A stretch of DNA of 45,237 bases. It comes from Lingula anatina (Eukaryota; Brachiopoda; Lingulata; Lingulida; Lingulidae). The translations under genes were made by a program, and so were the position numbers. Location of the stretch: positions 326,991-372,227 of the forward strand of contig NW_019775325.1 of assembly GCF_001039355.2 (NCBI RefSeq), given 5' to 3'. This document shows positions 18,801-29,104 of this stretch, piece by piece. The stretch's first letter is position 1. Each line of letters begins with the position of its first letter. The notes beneath the pieces were generated by a model that did not search any database, was not told the origin of the DNA, and was given only the letters and a program-made list of their open reading frames with translations.

Positions 18801-20995
18801 CATCTCGATTAGATTTTTAAAAAAAATCCTTTTTTAACATCAGAATGTTTTTAAATGTAACAAACTTTGTTTTCTAGGAATACTTGAAACCCATTCTGTA
18901 TGGAGAAGATAAGGATGCTATAGCAGTTTCTAGAAATGCCCTGTTCACTTGTCTTAATGTAGGACTGAGGCTAATCAGTCCATTCATGCCTTTCCTGTCA
19001 GAAGAGCTCTTTCAGAGATTGCCAAGGCGAACTGACAATGAACCACCGAGCATCTGTGTGACATCGTATCCTGAGGTTGAAGAGGTAAATGATTTAAATT
19101 AGCACATGTGTCTGATTCAGCTTCAACTTCAAAGAAGTGGTTTTTATGCCTTGATGTAAGCCCCTTGTCAGTTCTTATTATTAAAAACCTGACAAGCAGG
19201 CTTGTGCAAGTCATACAATGGAAATACTTGGTTCTGAATTTACAGACTGGTCAGTTAACAGTGTAAGGTACTGGAATACTGAGTTCTTTGGCTCAAAAAA
19301 TTTGTGCTTTCCTTTTGGAAACCCAGTGCAAAGCCTGAGGTTATTTTCCTAGTATGTCCCAGCCACAAAGAAACATTTGTCATTTTTAGCTATTTTATTT
19401 ATGAAAATACTATATTTTGCATTCTGTCAGTTTCCATGGAGAGACACCGAGCTGGAATCTGGAGTGGATTTTGCCCAGAATGTGGTGAAGACTGTGAGGT
19501 CAATGAGGGCAGATTATAACCTGACCAAGACTAAAGCTGACTGTAAGTGGTCAATATCTTATTTTCTACATTCTTTTTGTCATGGCTTGCACTGAACTAA
19601 CTAAGATGATTGATGGTCATTGGTTGTGCACAGAAGAATTTATTTGTATGATTATCTATGGTAAAGGTTTGTCAGTAATCTGTTGCAGATTTCAGACAGG
19701 AACTTTTGTCCAGTAGCATGGACTTGACTCTCAGGTCATTATAGTGTGCATCATCTAGGAATTATTGAAAGACATAAGTTTTTGTGGATGGAATTGTAAG
19801 TAATAATCCAGTCTGATCACTGGGTGTTAAGATTTTTTTATTGGAATTTTTGTGCAAATAGAGGGGATTGGGCTGCATCTTGATATGAAAACAAGAAGAA
19901 GAATTAACTAAATTTTAGAATTACAATTATCTTACTCCTGTAGTGTACTTACGTCTGCACGATGAACCCACGGCAGCCATGTTGCAGAAATATTCAGACG
20001 TGATCCAGACTCTGTCCAGTTCGTCAGCTGTGACCATCCAGGTGGAGGGGGAGGTCCCCCAGGGCTGTGCTGTCAACACTGTCAATGCCCAGTGTGAGGC
20101 ACATATGATGTTGAAGGTAAGGGGAACACCAGATGTGATATTTGGCATATCCGTGAGAGCTTTGCCTTACGTATCTAGGTTTTGTTAAGTATGTTAAATG
20201 ATGTGTTGAGGTTAAATCTCCTCAGATCAGAATTTTTATGTGCAGACACTGTTGTGTTTTCAAGAGTCTGCCTCTGTCATAGCAGTACTGTTAAATTTTG
20301 AATTCCATTTCTTTTGTGCAATATTAGGTTAAGAGTTGAGAGTTACTTGTGTGAACATTCAAACAGGATGTGATTTTTGTTCAGTTCTGCTTGTCATCTC
20401 ATATTCTTTAATGGGCTGGTGGTAACAACACTGTACTTCATCTTATTCTTATTCCAGGGTTTGATAGATGTTGACAAAGAAATAGATAAGCTTAACAGCA
20501 AGAAGAGTAGTCTACTATCCCAGCAGTCCAAGATAGAGGAGAAAATGAAAAAGGCTGATTATGCACAGAAAGTCCCTGAAAAGATTCAGCAACAGGATGC
20601 AGACAAGGTGAGAGGAGGAATGGAAATCTGAGATGGCCTGAAAAGAGACCTTAACGAATGTTCATCACAGTGTTTGAAAAAAATCATGGAGAAGAGAAGC
20701 GGTCACAGCGTGAAAAATACTTAGGAAATGCAAGTGTGTAGTGAATTTTGATTCCAAACATTTGATGAAAAATGGGGAATTGACTTGTTTTGTACCATTC
20801 TGTGGAAGCCCCCGAGACAAATTTTCGCCGGGGATATCACCTTTTTTGGTCTTGTCATTTGTAACATTTATATTTCAGTTAAGGCTCACTTACAACTTCT
20901 AATTCTCGGTTTTATTTTATTTTCAGATGGCAGAAATTTCCCTGGAGATCCAGAAGCTGACCTCTGCCATGGACCAGCTGAAACTTATGAAATAA
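9369..20995 (+). CDS. VARS1: Valine--tRNA ligase (cytosolic ValRS), 27 coding exons
   Basis: This class I aminoacyl-tRNA synthetase charges tRNA-Val in the cytosol. Exons: 9369-9518, 9665-9743, 9945-10045, 10265-10392, 10770-10934, 11242-11323, 11731-11850, 12592-12700, 13467-13646, 13855-13979, 14222-14325, 14645-14726, 15118-15194, 15435-15525, 15698-15803, 16220-16290, 16655-16780, 17128-17232, 17524-17592, 17794-17872, 18075-18202, 18415-18570, 18878-19084, 19431-19542, 19944-20116, 20458-20607, 20927-20995. All are GT..AG and phase-consistent: 1047 aa plus TAA. A Lys-rich N-terminal extension covers about 10-95. The catalytic HIGH-type motif is HLGH 137-140 and the KMSKS loop is 646-650. 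The CP1 editing domain has TTRIET 319-324 and [16 protein letters not shown] in exon 10. The anticodon-binding domain lies in exons 21-24, and exons 26-27 form the C-terminal coiled-coil arm. There is no N-terminal GST-like domain, unlike the 1264 aa human enzyme. Start: ATG 9369, just after the acceptor; an in-frame ATG at 9324 lies before it and is rejected. The exon 13 donor (GTCATT) is weak. Confidence 0.96.
9775..9829 (+). repeat. (TTA)n microsatellite in VARS intron 2
   Basis: About 18 uninterrupted TTA/ATT triplets. Polymorphism is expected; no function is implied. Confidence 0.95.
11985..12275 (+). repeat. Cluster of degenerate AATGTTT...AAACATT mini-hairpins in VARS intron 7
   Basis: Several short inverted repeats follow one another: AATGTTTCTAGAAAACAT, AACGTTTTTGAGAAACATT, TTGTTTCAAGAGAAACATT and AATGTTTATGAGAAAACAT. 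Each has arms of 6-8 bp around a 3-5 base loop. They read as decayed copies of one short palindromic unit. Confidence 0.55.
12268..12483 (+). repeat. Near-identical 108 bp direct duplication around a single N (probable assembly artefact)
   Basis: The stretch from the T-rich tract through CATTGTAATTAATTAGGGTG to GGATATACTACT occurs twice, 108 bases apart, ending at 12375 and 12483. The N at 12376 sits exactly between the copies. Two reads or contigs ending in the poly(T) tract were probably joined without merging their overlap. Confidence 0.8.
13643..13706 (+). repeat. 32 bp tandem duplication that copies the VARS exon 9 splice donor
   Basis: Two copies (13643-13674 and 13675-13706) begin with ACAGGTAGGTATACAAGC and end with GGATGGCT. 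Each contains ACAG|GTAGGT, so two equally good donors lie 32 bases apart. The first keeps the ValRS frame. Use of the second adds 32 bases and meets a TGA in exon 10. Confidence 0.9.
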
Positions 20996-21290
20996 CGGCC
21001 CTGTGACACTAACATATAACTTATCATGAATGTGGACTGTACTCACATTGCCAAATTACCATTTGGGTTTCGTAATTTAATGCCAAGAGTCCTAACAAGA
21101 ATGACAATTTTCTGAATATCCAAAAAATGAATTTTTTCCATGTCTTTAGCCACATATCTCATTTGTGTCAATCTGTGTGGGCATATTGTTTCAAAAATAC
21201 CTTTCTCATCACAATGGACAAAATAATCATCGTCAAAGAATAGAAGCAATGGCAAGCACAACGGGCACCATTAAAATTAAACTTATTTAT
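20996..21290 (+). other. VARS 3' UTR with candidate poly(A) signals
   Basis: Two adjacent ATTAAA hexamers lie at 21270-21275 and 21276-21281, about 275 bases after the stop. An AATAAA follows at 21731-21736. From about 21,255 on, the sequence recurs in unit 2 (near 32,425), so the end of the UTR belongs to the duplicated segment. Confidence 0.5.
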
Positions 21291-22621
21291 TGATGTCTTT
21301 GAATGGTTACAATTGATGCTGATTGATTTCAGATGAAGAAATAACGTAAAATATTACTCCTTATTGTCAATTGTTGATGTTTTTCATTGTAAATTATTTG
21401 CAAATTTCTTTTCTTCTTTGGGATCTTCCAGTTATTGAAATAATACAGCATATTAATGTTTTCGTTTTCGGGCATATGATTTAAAAAAAAATGCTGTGCA
21501 AATTTGTATGTAATCACTCAAACTAGTTTTGACAAAATGTTATGACGTTTCAGCTCAGTTCTTGAAAAGATCATCGACAAAAATGTGTTAGCTGTTTGAT
21601 CCAAATTTTTTCAGCAGCTCCTTTTTCGTAAGAATATTCTAGAGAGTTACTGGTAATACGATATGCAGTCTGGACAACAATTTATTTCAGGTAAATTAAT
21701 GCTACATTGCTTTACAGATATTAAGTCTAAAATAAAGTCTATCTACCGCACAAAGTTAACAACACACCGCTCGTGCTAAAAAAACTTATGTCCAATTTTC
21801 CTAATACTCCCCAGCTCTCTCGTTCGGAATCGATACTTCACACACGTGCACTAAAATTAATAGAATTTCACTCTCCGTACTTATTAACCGGGTTGTACAA
21901 CACGAGTTTGCTTGCGTAATAAACATACTTTTCAAAAACCAAGCGCATAAACTCTATAACCACATTTAATGACCCTTGACTGTAATACTAGTCCAACATT
22001 AAAAATAAAACAATCAAAATCGGTTAAAGCATACAAAACGAATGTCACAAAATATTTTTTTTACACTCATAGGAACAATAAAAGAAGTGAAAGCGAAGGT
22101 CGGTTTATGTGGTTAGGGTTGACGCCTGTTATTGCCTCTCTAGGAGTATATGGGGATTTGCTACATGCGTATTGAATGCTTTAAACGATTTTTTTTTGCT
22201 CCATTAGGTTTTGAAAACTCGACAAATATTAGTGCTTAATGTTTCCTGAATATATATCCATTATAGTTACCATTAATGCTCCGTTTTGATTAAAAACACA
22301 ACTTTTTACAATTAAATGAAATCCTTTAGGTGGCCATCTTAAAAAGTCGTCCATAAGTCCACATTACTTGGGCATTATAACGAGACTAACTACTTGTTAT
22401 ACGATATCATTTACGCATTGTGAACAAGGCTTCATTTCAGCTAAATTAATACTACATTGATATACAGATATTAAGTCAAAACTAAAGTCCTACTATAGAA
22501 AGTTAACAACAATTTATGTGCTAAAAATTAATGTGCACACTTCCTAATGCTCCCCAGCTAGCTGTCGATCTGAATCAATGCTTCACCGACGAGCACTAAA
22601 ATTAATAGAAGTATTTTGAAG

Positions 22622-22657
<36 letters not shown>

Positions 22658-22987
22658 CAAGCAAATCAATTCAGTAAAAAGCATGGCGACTAACAAACTA
22701 TACAGGTTTGAATACATGAAATATGTTTTTGTCCTACATTGATATAAGAGCACTCAGATTAACCTTGTTCGTATCATTATATTGTCACGTGTTTACTACT
22801 TCTGCTTCATCTACGGATTACCTTGAACTTCGACGTGTCCATCATGAGTCCAATTGTTATGGTAGATAATGAGTCGTTATTACAAAGTGTCCAAAAGTAC
22901 TCCTTCACCGATTAATTTTAAAAGTCAAAAATATTTTAACATCATGCAAAGACGCTGATTAGGACCCGTGGGTGGAGTATGTGTCCT
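21291..22987. other. Intergenic region between VARS and TPR gene copy A
   Basis: No gene is seen. A local duplication lies here (about 21,652-21,870 resembles 22,390-22,615), and a 31-base T run at 22625-22655 that is only 6 Ts in unit 2. The last 300 bases are the 3' flank of the minus-strand TPR gene and are well conserved with 34,195-34,520. Confidence 0.6.
21652..22615 (+). repeat. Local direct repeat pair, about 200 bp, 735 bp apart
   Basis: Both copies run through TACGATAT, a TTTCAG-x-TAAATTAAT stretch, CAGATATTAAGTC, GTTAACAACA, CTCCCCAGCT and GCACTAAAATTAATAGAA. They occupy about 21,652-21,870 and 22,390-22,615. The second also matches unit 2 at 33,940-34,145. Confidence 0.75.
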
Positions 22988-24241
22988 TTAAGATTTCCTC
23001 TTTCGGGTGTACCCAACAAGGTCACTCTTCTTGATGGTATGACCTTTGTTGGACTCGTGCTTGTTGATGCGCTTTCCATCCTTATCCACGGCGTGAGACA
23101 ACACGAGCTTGCTTGGGTAGTACTCATACACTTTCCAATACGACCCAGCGTGGCCTCTGTCTCCGGCCCTATCTCTGATGTAACAGTAGTCGCCGATTTT
23201 GTAGATTTTTTGCTCATTATACTTGTAATTCCACCTCGGATCGCTTTCTGACTCGGGGTCAAAAAGCTTTCTTGGACGATCATCATCATCACTACCACTG
23301 CCGTTGCCTCCACCCCCTCTGCCACCTCCAGACCCACATTTGCCACCTCCCGAATATCTTGCAAAACCGCCGCCATTGCTACCGTTGAGTGGCCCAAAGT
23401 TTGATGCTGACGGTCGATTCTCTTTGACTGATACACCAAACGGAGAGGAAACTGGCCATTCAAGATCATGAAATGACGAAGTTTGCCGCTTTGCGTTGGT
23501 GTCGTCTTCCCCTTGGAACAAGGAAGTAAAAGCCGAAATAAACTCTTTCAAATTCGCCTGAAACTCTCGTCCCTTTTCCCACTTTTCATACAAAACTGGG
23601 TTCAAGGTTTTCGCACGCTCATAATAACGGGAGGCCGCCTGCGTTTTGCCCTCCTCTTCCAACACCTCTCCCAAATTCAGATGGGCGATCGTGAGAGTAG
23701 GACACTTTGTGATAGCAGCCTCAAATTGGCGCACTGCCTCCTGCTTATTGCCCTCGCTACGATATATTTTTCCCATTCCATAATGCGAATAATATGAGAA
23801 CGGGTAGTTGAGTGCAATTACTTTTTGATGGGCTTTTTTGGCTTCGGAAGAGTTATTGTCATTTGACATGCAACTCCCGTACTCCTGCCAGAGAAGGCCA
23901 CTATCAGGGTACCTTTGCACTGCTCTTTGTAAAATTTGGCGGCGATTTGTTCTATTGCCCTGCAATCCCTGTAATAAAGCCGTCACGGCCTCTTTTTCTG
24001 CGCCGGAACTCACGCGTTCTGCCTGCCTGAAATCCCTCAACGCCTCTGCTGACTTCCCAATGATTGCGTGGGCTTGACCACGATACCACAAAGCATTAAA
24101 ATCATTCGGGTATTTTGCGAGGTGCTTGTTGAAATGAGGAATAGATCCCGCTTTGTTACAACTTGAGAAAGTGTTCATGCCACTCTGAAAAGCGGATCCT
24201 CCACCCCTGCCCGCTGCTGGTGCTGCCCCTCCCTTTGACAT
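22988..24241 (-). CDS. TPR protein with Gly/Asp linker and basic C-terminal domain, copy A (single exon, 417 aa)
   Basis: I do not recognise the family. Residues 1-17 are Gly/Ala-rich. About five tetratricopeptide-type helix pairs follow: 18-47, 48-81 (LWYRGQAHAIIGKSAEALRDF), 113-147, 148-182 and 183-216 (AHLNLGEVLEEEGKTQAASRYYERA). TPRs usually act as protein-binding scaffolds. A linker at 225-330 contains FQANLKEFISAFTSLFQ, then a Gly-rich run (290-316) and DDDD (318-321). Residues 335-417 form a compact Tyr/Lys-rich domain (WNYKYN, KIYKIGDYCYIRD, SYWKVYEYY, LVLSHAV, RINKHES, DLVGYTRK) that may be a small beta domain. No signal peptide or membrane segment is seen, so cytosolic or nuclear is inferred. 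An in-frame TAA 24 bases before the ATG supports the start. The ORF is uninterrupted and more GC-rich than its surroundings. No introns are seen, so a retrogene origin is possible. Copy B is at 34,521-35,564. Confidence 0.85.
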   Translation of the reverse strand: MSKGGAAPAAGRGGGSAFQSGMNTFSSCNKAGSIPHFNKHLAKYPNDFNALWYRGQAHAIIGKSAEALRDFRQAERVSSGAEKEAVTALLQGLQGNRTNRRQILQRAVQRYPDSGLLWQEYGSCMSNDNNSSEAKKAHQKVIALNYPFSYYSHYGMGKIYRSEGNKQEAVRQFEAAITKCPTLTIAHLNLGEVLEEEGKTQAASRYYERAKTLNPVLYEKWEKGREFQANLKEFISAFTSLFQGEDDTNAKRQTSSFHDLEWPVSSPFGVSVKENRPSASNFGPLNGSNGGGFARYSGGGKCGSGGGRGGGGNGSGSDDDDRPRKLFDPESESDPRWNYKYNEQKIYKIGDYCYIRDRAGDRGHAGSYWKVYEYYPSKLVLSHAVDKDGKRINKHESNKGHTIKKSDLVGYTRKRKS

Positions 24242-24345
24242 TATTACTCCACGGCAAACGGCTTAGACTTTACAGTCAGTGAGGAAATTCCAGTTTTGGG
24301 GGGCGGTGTTCTGTCCCAGTTGAACTGATAACCTACTTTCGTAGG
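24242..24345 (-). promoter_or_regulatory. Conserved 5' flank / probable 5' UTR of TPR gene copy A
   Basis: About 100 bases upstream of the ATG are almost identical between the copies (24,242-24,340 and 35,565-35,664). Just beyond, copy B is interrupted by a 1 kb insert, so copy-specific promoter sequence differs. No TATA box or initiator can be assigned. Confidence 0.4.
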
Positions 24346-27300
24346 TGATCGATCATCGATAAGGACAGCCAAAAAATATTAAAACATGTTTTTGACAGTT
24401 TATTTTGTTTAGACTACATAAGCGCAATTTATGATATGTATTTTTGCATTATTGAACATAACTGAATAAGCCACTGTCACAGTGATTAGCACTTACATAT
24501 AAGAAAAATGACCCATACGACAGACAAAGATTAGGAGTATATTAGACTTAAGTTGTATACGTCTGGAGTAGGCAGACAATCATTGGTTATGTTCATGTAA
24601 TCAGAGAGAATTGTGATTTTTGATAATTTATGTTTTCACTTTCTGTCTATTCAATTTTATTCGAAAAATGAGTTTATTTATTAAATCATCACATTTTTAC
24701 ATTATGGTAGACTGATGTAATATTTTAAAGTCATTTTACATGGTATTTGAATTCATATAATTAACAGATAAAAATGACAGCAGACCGTAAGCAGAGATTA
24801 TGCTCGTACACGTTGTATATAATGTATTGTTGTTGGTGTTATTCTCACAAATTTATTAATCTATAACTTTATTTGTATATATGCCAGTGCGAATTGCATT
24901 ATTATCGCAACTTTTGTGGTGCTGAAGATAAAACACACACATTATCTGCTAAGCTACCGATTGCAGCAGAGAAGCTCATTGCTGTTCCCCTGTAGATGGC
25001 GCTTTAGTACGGTTTGGTTTGTCAAAACTGGCAAAAACTGCTCAGATTGCAGCATACAGTATACCATATAAGGAAAGCCAGTGACCTACATAATGCCATT
25101 TTACTTTGGGGGTGTGTAAGGGTATGAAGCTTTATTTAATTAATTTAATGTAGTGTTTTATAATATGTGGGAAACAAAAGCTTGTTGTACATTACTATTT
25201 TTAGTACATTGTTAATCAAATTTTGTCTGTCAAATTATGGTCATTGATATATAGAAAGGGTGGTCACCTAGCCCTTCCTGCCTACTACCCCGATGGGTCA
25301 CTTGAAACCTGAACCCTTTGAAGAGATGTCACTTCTTCTTCAGTTCTGAGTGACCAGGGTGTGGATGCTAGGCGGTCAGGATACCAAGTATATGGATATT
25401 TCAGGTTAACCGATTCAACGAAACGTTGTAAGACAATGGGTTTAGGTATTTGTCGAAATTTATCTTTGATGCATTTAAAAACGGGTTTGATGATGTTCTA
25501 CATTGGGTTTTGCCATCCATCAACATTTTCCCCACGTGACATTTTGTGTCCTCCATGCCTCCTTTATTTCATCACGTACCTCATGACAGTGAAAATTGCG
25601 GTTGTGCCTCATGTTTAAACTACAAGAATATTAAAAATACATCAGTAGAATTAGAGGTGACAGTAAAGTTTTACATGGGAAATAGTCAAGTTGGGGAAAA
25701 TTTTGTTGAGTGGCTCTTAAAAAGTTTGATTTTAAAATTAAGTGTTCTTTTATAAGATTGTGTCATAATCATGCACTACAAAATATTCACAATTGAAATT
25801 TTAAGAAAAGGATAAAGGTTTAGTGATATACTTCCATTTCGAATTTTGGCATGAATTTTGTGAAATAGTACTATAATATGTAATATTTCGATACAGTGAA
25901 GTATATGATTTATAGTTGCACTGCTTTCTGCGTGGCTGATCACGAAAGCAGCCATTTTCAAGGCATAGGGGGCAAATTGCTAGCGCCATTTGCAAGTAAT
26001 ATTTGAAGGTAAATTTGATATTTCTAGCTATTGATAAATGTGAATATCACCTAGCCTAATCAAAACGCTCTGTCCAAAGCAATTTATCACGATTTTTACC
26101 TCCAAAATTTTAAGCCTTTTGTAAAAAGACAAAACGAAGCCTATTTAACACTGCGTAGTCATTAATAACAAGACTTGTGTTATTTTGCCAAAAAATAAAA
26201 CCGCCCCTTATGCCTTCAAACATGTTTTACTACAATTTAAAGTCTGGGTTTGCCTTAGTGACGTTTGTGAAACTACGTGCGGTATTACTCAGCAAGGCAG
26301 CAAGTTGTTGCTTAATGTTTATTTCACTGCAAATGTAGTGCTAAAAAAACGGAAAACTTATTTTTCTAGCCCAGGAAAACTGAAGCTCAGTTTGACCTTT
26401 TCATCAACAGAAAAAAAGCACCTTGAAAACTCCTTTCAGTTAATTTCGCACGTTTATGTTACTTTTTCGAGTCTTTTAAAATGCTTTGAAGAGAAATAAA
26501 TCATTCTGAAGCAGTCTTACGTTATTGATCTTAATAAATAATACATGATGAATCCAATCCATTTTTAATAGTTTAATAGTTGACAAAATTCTATCAAACG
26601 TTTTAAAATTTCAGATTTTTTTATTTTCTAAATAGCGGGCATTTCACTCGTCACTCGGAACTTGGCATTTCACGAGCTCCTGGAATCAAACACTTAATTT
26701 TGAAGGCATGCAATGCAGGTTAGACCAAAGCAAAAAATCTGGAAATTTCAGCACTTTTTCCTTTAGGTCTTTGTCCCAAAACCGTTTCGTCAACTACGAT
26801 CTGAAAACCCCGTCTGGTGTTCCAAATTTCTATTATTCTATCGCCACATGTGAAATTCACAAGTCTTATCTCCATAGCGAGGGTGACTCAAAATGTAGTT
26901 GCTTTAAACTTGTATCTGTATCACCTTTTGAAGCTTGGAAACTTGCTGTCTTGTTGAGTGAAAGTTTCATTTTTACAAACCACACTCGATCATTTTTTTT
27001 TTCGGTAATGGAGTATATAAAGTCCACATATTTAAGACCCAATTTGCGATAATTACATGTAGTTGAAAATTGATTTGTCTAATCCAAGTCTACCGATTAA
27101 ACTGTGCATTAATTAAACGTGGGTATTTTAAACGGTTTTTGTTTTCTTAATTTGCTCATTTGGATTGTAATCTTGATATTACCAATTTTTTAAAAGTAAA
27201 GAATAGTAGTATGTGTAATAATTTTTTTTTGTAATTATTTGTTTATTATTACTTGCATTTGTGGCGTTAATTTGCATAAAGATGAAGGGAACAGTCATGT

Positions 27301-28387
27301 GATCCAGTGTCCTATTTTCAAAACTCTGCTGCCTAACAATTCCATCTCAGCAGCATCTTCAGCATTGGTATACCGAGCAGCAGATGCAAAAAATGATGTT
27401 TATGTTCTTTTATGAGAACATTATTGATGTTCAGAAAGATACAAAACATTTGTCACAAAATTTCGACTTAAAATATAAATGCAAGGTGTTATAAGTAATA
27501 CCATGATTTGCCCCTCCATTTTGCCCAGGTTTGATAATTACATATGCTGCAATTTAATGAATTTTTTTTTTTTTTCAATAATGTCTCTAGGGATTATTTT
27601 TACATTCCCCGTTAAAGTGTATCTCTTGTAGAATATTTCAACGTATTGGTTGCTGTTAAATGTTCAATTGTTTTTTCACAAACTGCTTGTGACAATTTCT
27701 TGCAAAACAGTAAAAATGTTTTTTTTTCTTCCAAATAATAACTGTCGGAATTTTATGTCGTATTAAATGTGAAATTAATTCACAGCACGTCATGATTGAA
27801 ACGAAACAAAAACAATGGCAGAAACTTGTTATTTGGAAAGGGTGTCACATTTTGAAATTCTTGGCAATTTGGATTTTTTGTGACTTTTAAAATAGTAATT
27901 TATCATATCAGAGTTTCTTTCGTTTTTCCAGCGATGGTGTGGGGTGAGACAGCTACTGCCGTTGTTTTTGTTTAATATGAAATTGAAAATTCTGATTGTT
28001 ATTTTTATCTGGGATCAAACATTAGCCAAGTAAATCATTAGATATTTTATTTATCAAGTCAAACTTAAGCGAGTCTTTATGCAGATACATGTATCAATAA
28101 TTTTGATTTAGATATCTGGTTATCCAAAACGTAAAATAACTTAAAATATTAAAAAATATTTAAAAAAATGTTTATCAAATGTGAGAATACATCAATGGCA
28201 GTTTATTTTGCTCCAAATAAAATATTCAACAATTATATGCAAAATGACTTAGCGTTTTCTTTTTCTCGGTGGAACTCTAAGGGTAGAGGTCGATTCGGGT
28301 ACTTAATAATATGCGGGAACATAATAAATTCCTTTTCAAAAATTCCCTTTAGTTACTATAAAAGAAAAGTCTACCAGGGGTGGGTGG
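24346..28387. other. Long non-genic part of unit 1
   Basis: No convincing gene. Short ORFs (for example 26185-26499 and 26708-27052) are disrupted or absent in unit 2. The section 25,060-25,640 is the best-conserved stretch between units, and its small ORF with CGCASC (about 25,546-25,755) recurs at 37,912-38,121, but the DNA is equally conserved outside it. A minus-strand ORF with CPLCLENG near 25,801-25,995 also recurs and is equally unproven. Confidence 0.5.
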
Positions 28388-28640
28388 GTGGGGACTCTTG
28401 GAGGAGTGGATAGCACGCGCGACTTGGACCCAGCAAGACTTGGGTTCGAAACCTGGGGCATCTAGGTCCCAGCAAATTACCTTTTGCAAAAAACAATAAA
28501 AATAAAAATAAGTAATTTAAATCGCGACAAGAGTGTCCTGCGACCATTGTATAATAAGTCAAGGATGTGGCACAATAGGTAAGACGACAGTACAGTAAGC
28601 AGGAGAAGGGAGGTTCGAGCTGAGTTAAGGAAAAATGAAA
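28388..28640 (+). mobile_element. Dimeric tRNA-like element (SINE-type), copy in unit 1
   Basis: Two successive Pol III internal promoters. Head 1: A box TGGAGGAGTGG at 28399 and B box GGTTCGAAACC at 28443. Head 2: A box TGGCACAATAGG at 28568 and B box GGTTCGAGCTG at 28612. In both heads the A-to-B distance is 44 bases, the spacing from tRNA position 8 to 52. Clover-leaf stems are degenerate (many G-T pairs and mismatches), so these are not functional tRNA genes. An A-rich spacer of about 80 bases joins the heads. A tRNA-derived SINE with two heads fits best. Confidence 0.6.
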
Positions 28641-28916
28641 GTAATTTTGCAAGTGTTGAACAAAGTAAAACATTTGCAAATTTATTATTGTCAAAATGAA
28701 TTATTTACAGCATTAATTTTATACAAAAATAATGAAAATATCACATTTTGTACTCTAAATATTTTAAATAATACAAACAGAAGACAATACGTCTTATAAA
28801 AAAACAAGTCGAAGATTTTATGCATCGAATTCCATCAAAAACATTTCCGTCCAAATTCAGAGCTTGTAACAATTTCAAAAAATGCATATGATCTGCTGTA
28901 AGCAAACGCGCATGTC
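28641..28916. other. Non-genic spacer in unit 1
   Basis: AT-rich sequence downstream of the tRNA-like element. It matches unit 2 at 40,591-41,024, where about 140 extra bases are present. No gene is seen. Confidence 0.6.
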
Positions 28917-29104
28917 AGAAACGTAGCTTTTAAAAACGGTGTACCGAACTATAAGTTTTTGTCATGGTATTGTATTGCGCTACATATTATACTTGTAATG
29001 CCTATATTGATAATTTATGCCTGTATGTAATGTTCTGCACGCTAGATATTTATTATGTAATCATACGCATACAGTGATGATAATAAACTACTACTACTAC
29101 TACT
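28917..29104 (+). mobile_element. Unit-1-specific 188 bp insert with AATAAA and a (CTA)n tail
   Basis: Unit 2 has an empty site (GCATGT|AAGCACACC at 41,019-41,033). The insert ends with AATAAA at 29082-29087, then about six CTA triplets. A poly(A)-type signal followed by a microsatellite tail is typical of the 3' end of a truncated non-LTR retroposon. No clear target-site duplication is seen, so a deletion in unit 2 is the alternative. Confidence 0.5.

Noticed and set aside
22942-23469. 175-codon minus-strand ORF
   Set aside because: Overlaps TPR copy A in another frame; Gly/Asp codon repeats keep the alternative frame open. It is a shadow ORF.
25546-25755. Small ORF with CGCASC, conserved in both units
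   Set aside because: DNA flanking it is equally conserved and a stop lies just upstream; no evidence of coding constraint.
26185-27052. Two 104- and 114-codon ORFs in unit 1
   Set aside because: The matching part of unit 2 has a 400-base gap and broken frames. No motifs; composition is that of the surrounding DNA.
28399-28480. Functional tRNA gene
   Set aside because: A and B boxes are good, but acceptor, anticodon and T stems have too many mismatches and G-T pairs. A second tRNA-like head follows, so a SINE fits better.
28371-28694. 107-codon minus-strand ORF and its partner at 40322-40606
   Set aside because: Antisense to the tRNA-like element; the shared protein sequence is just the translated repeat.
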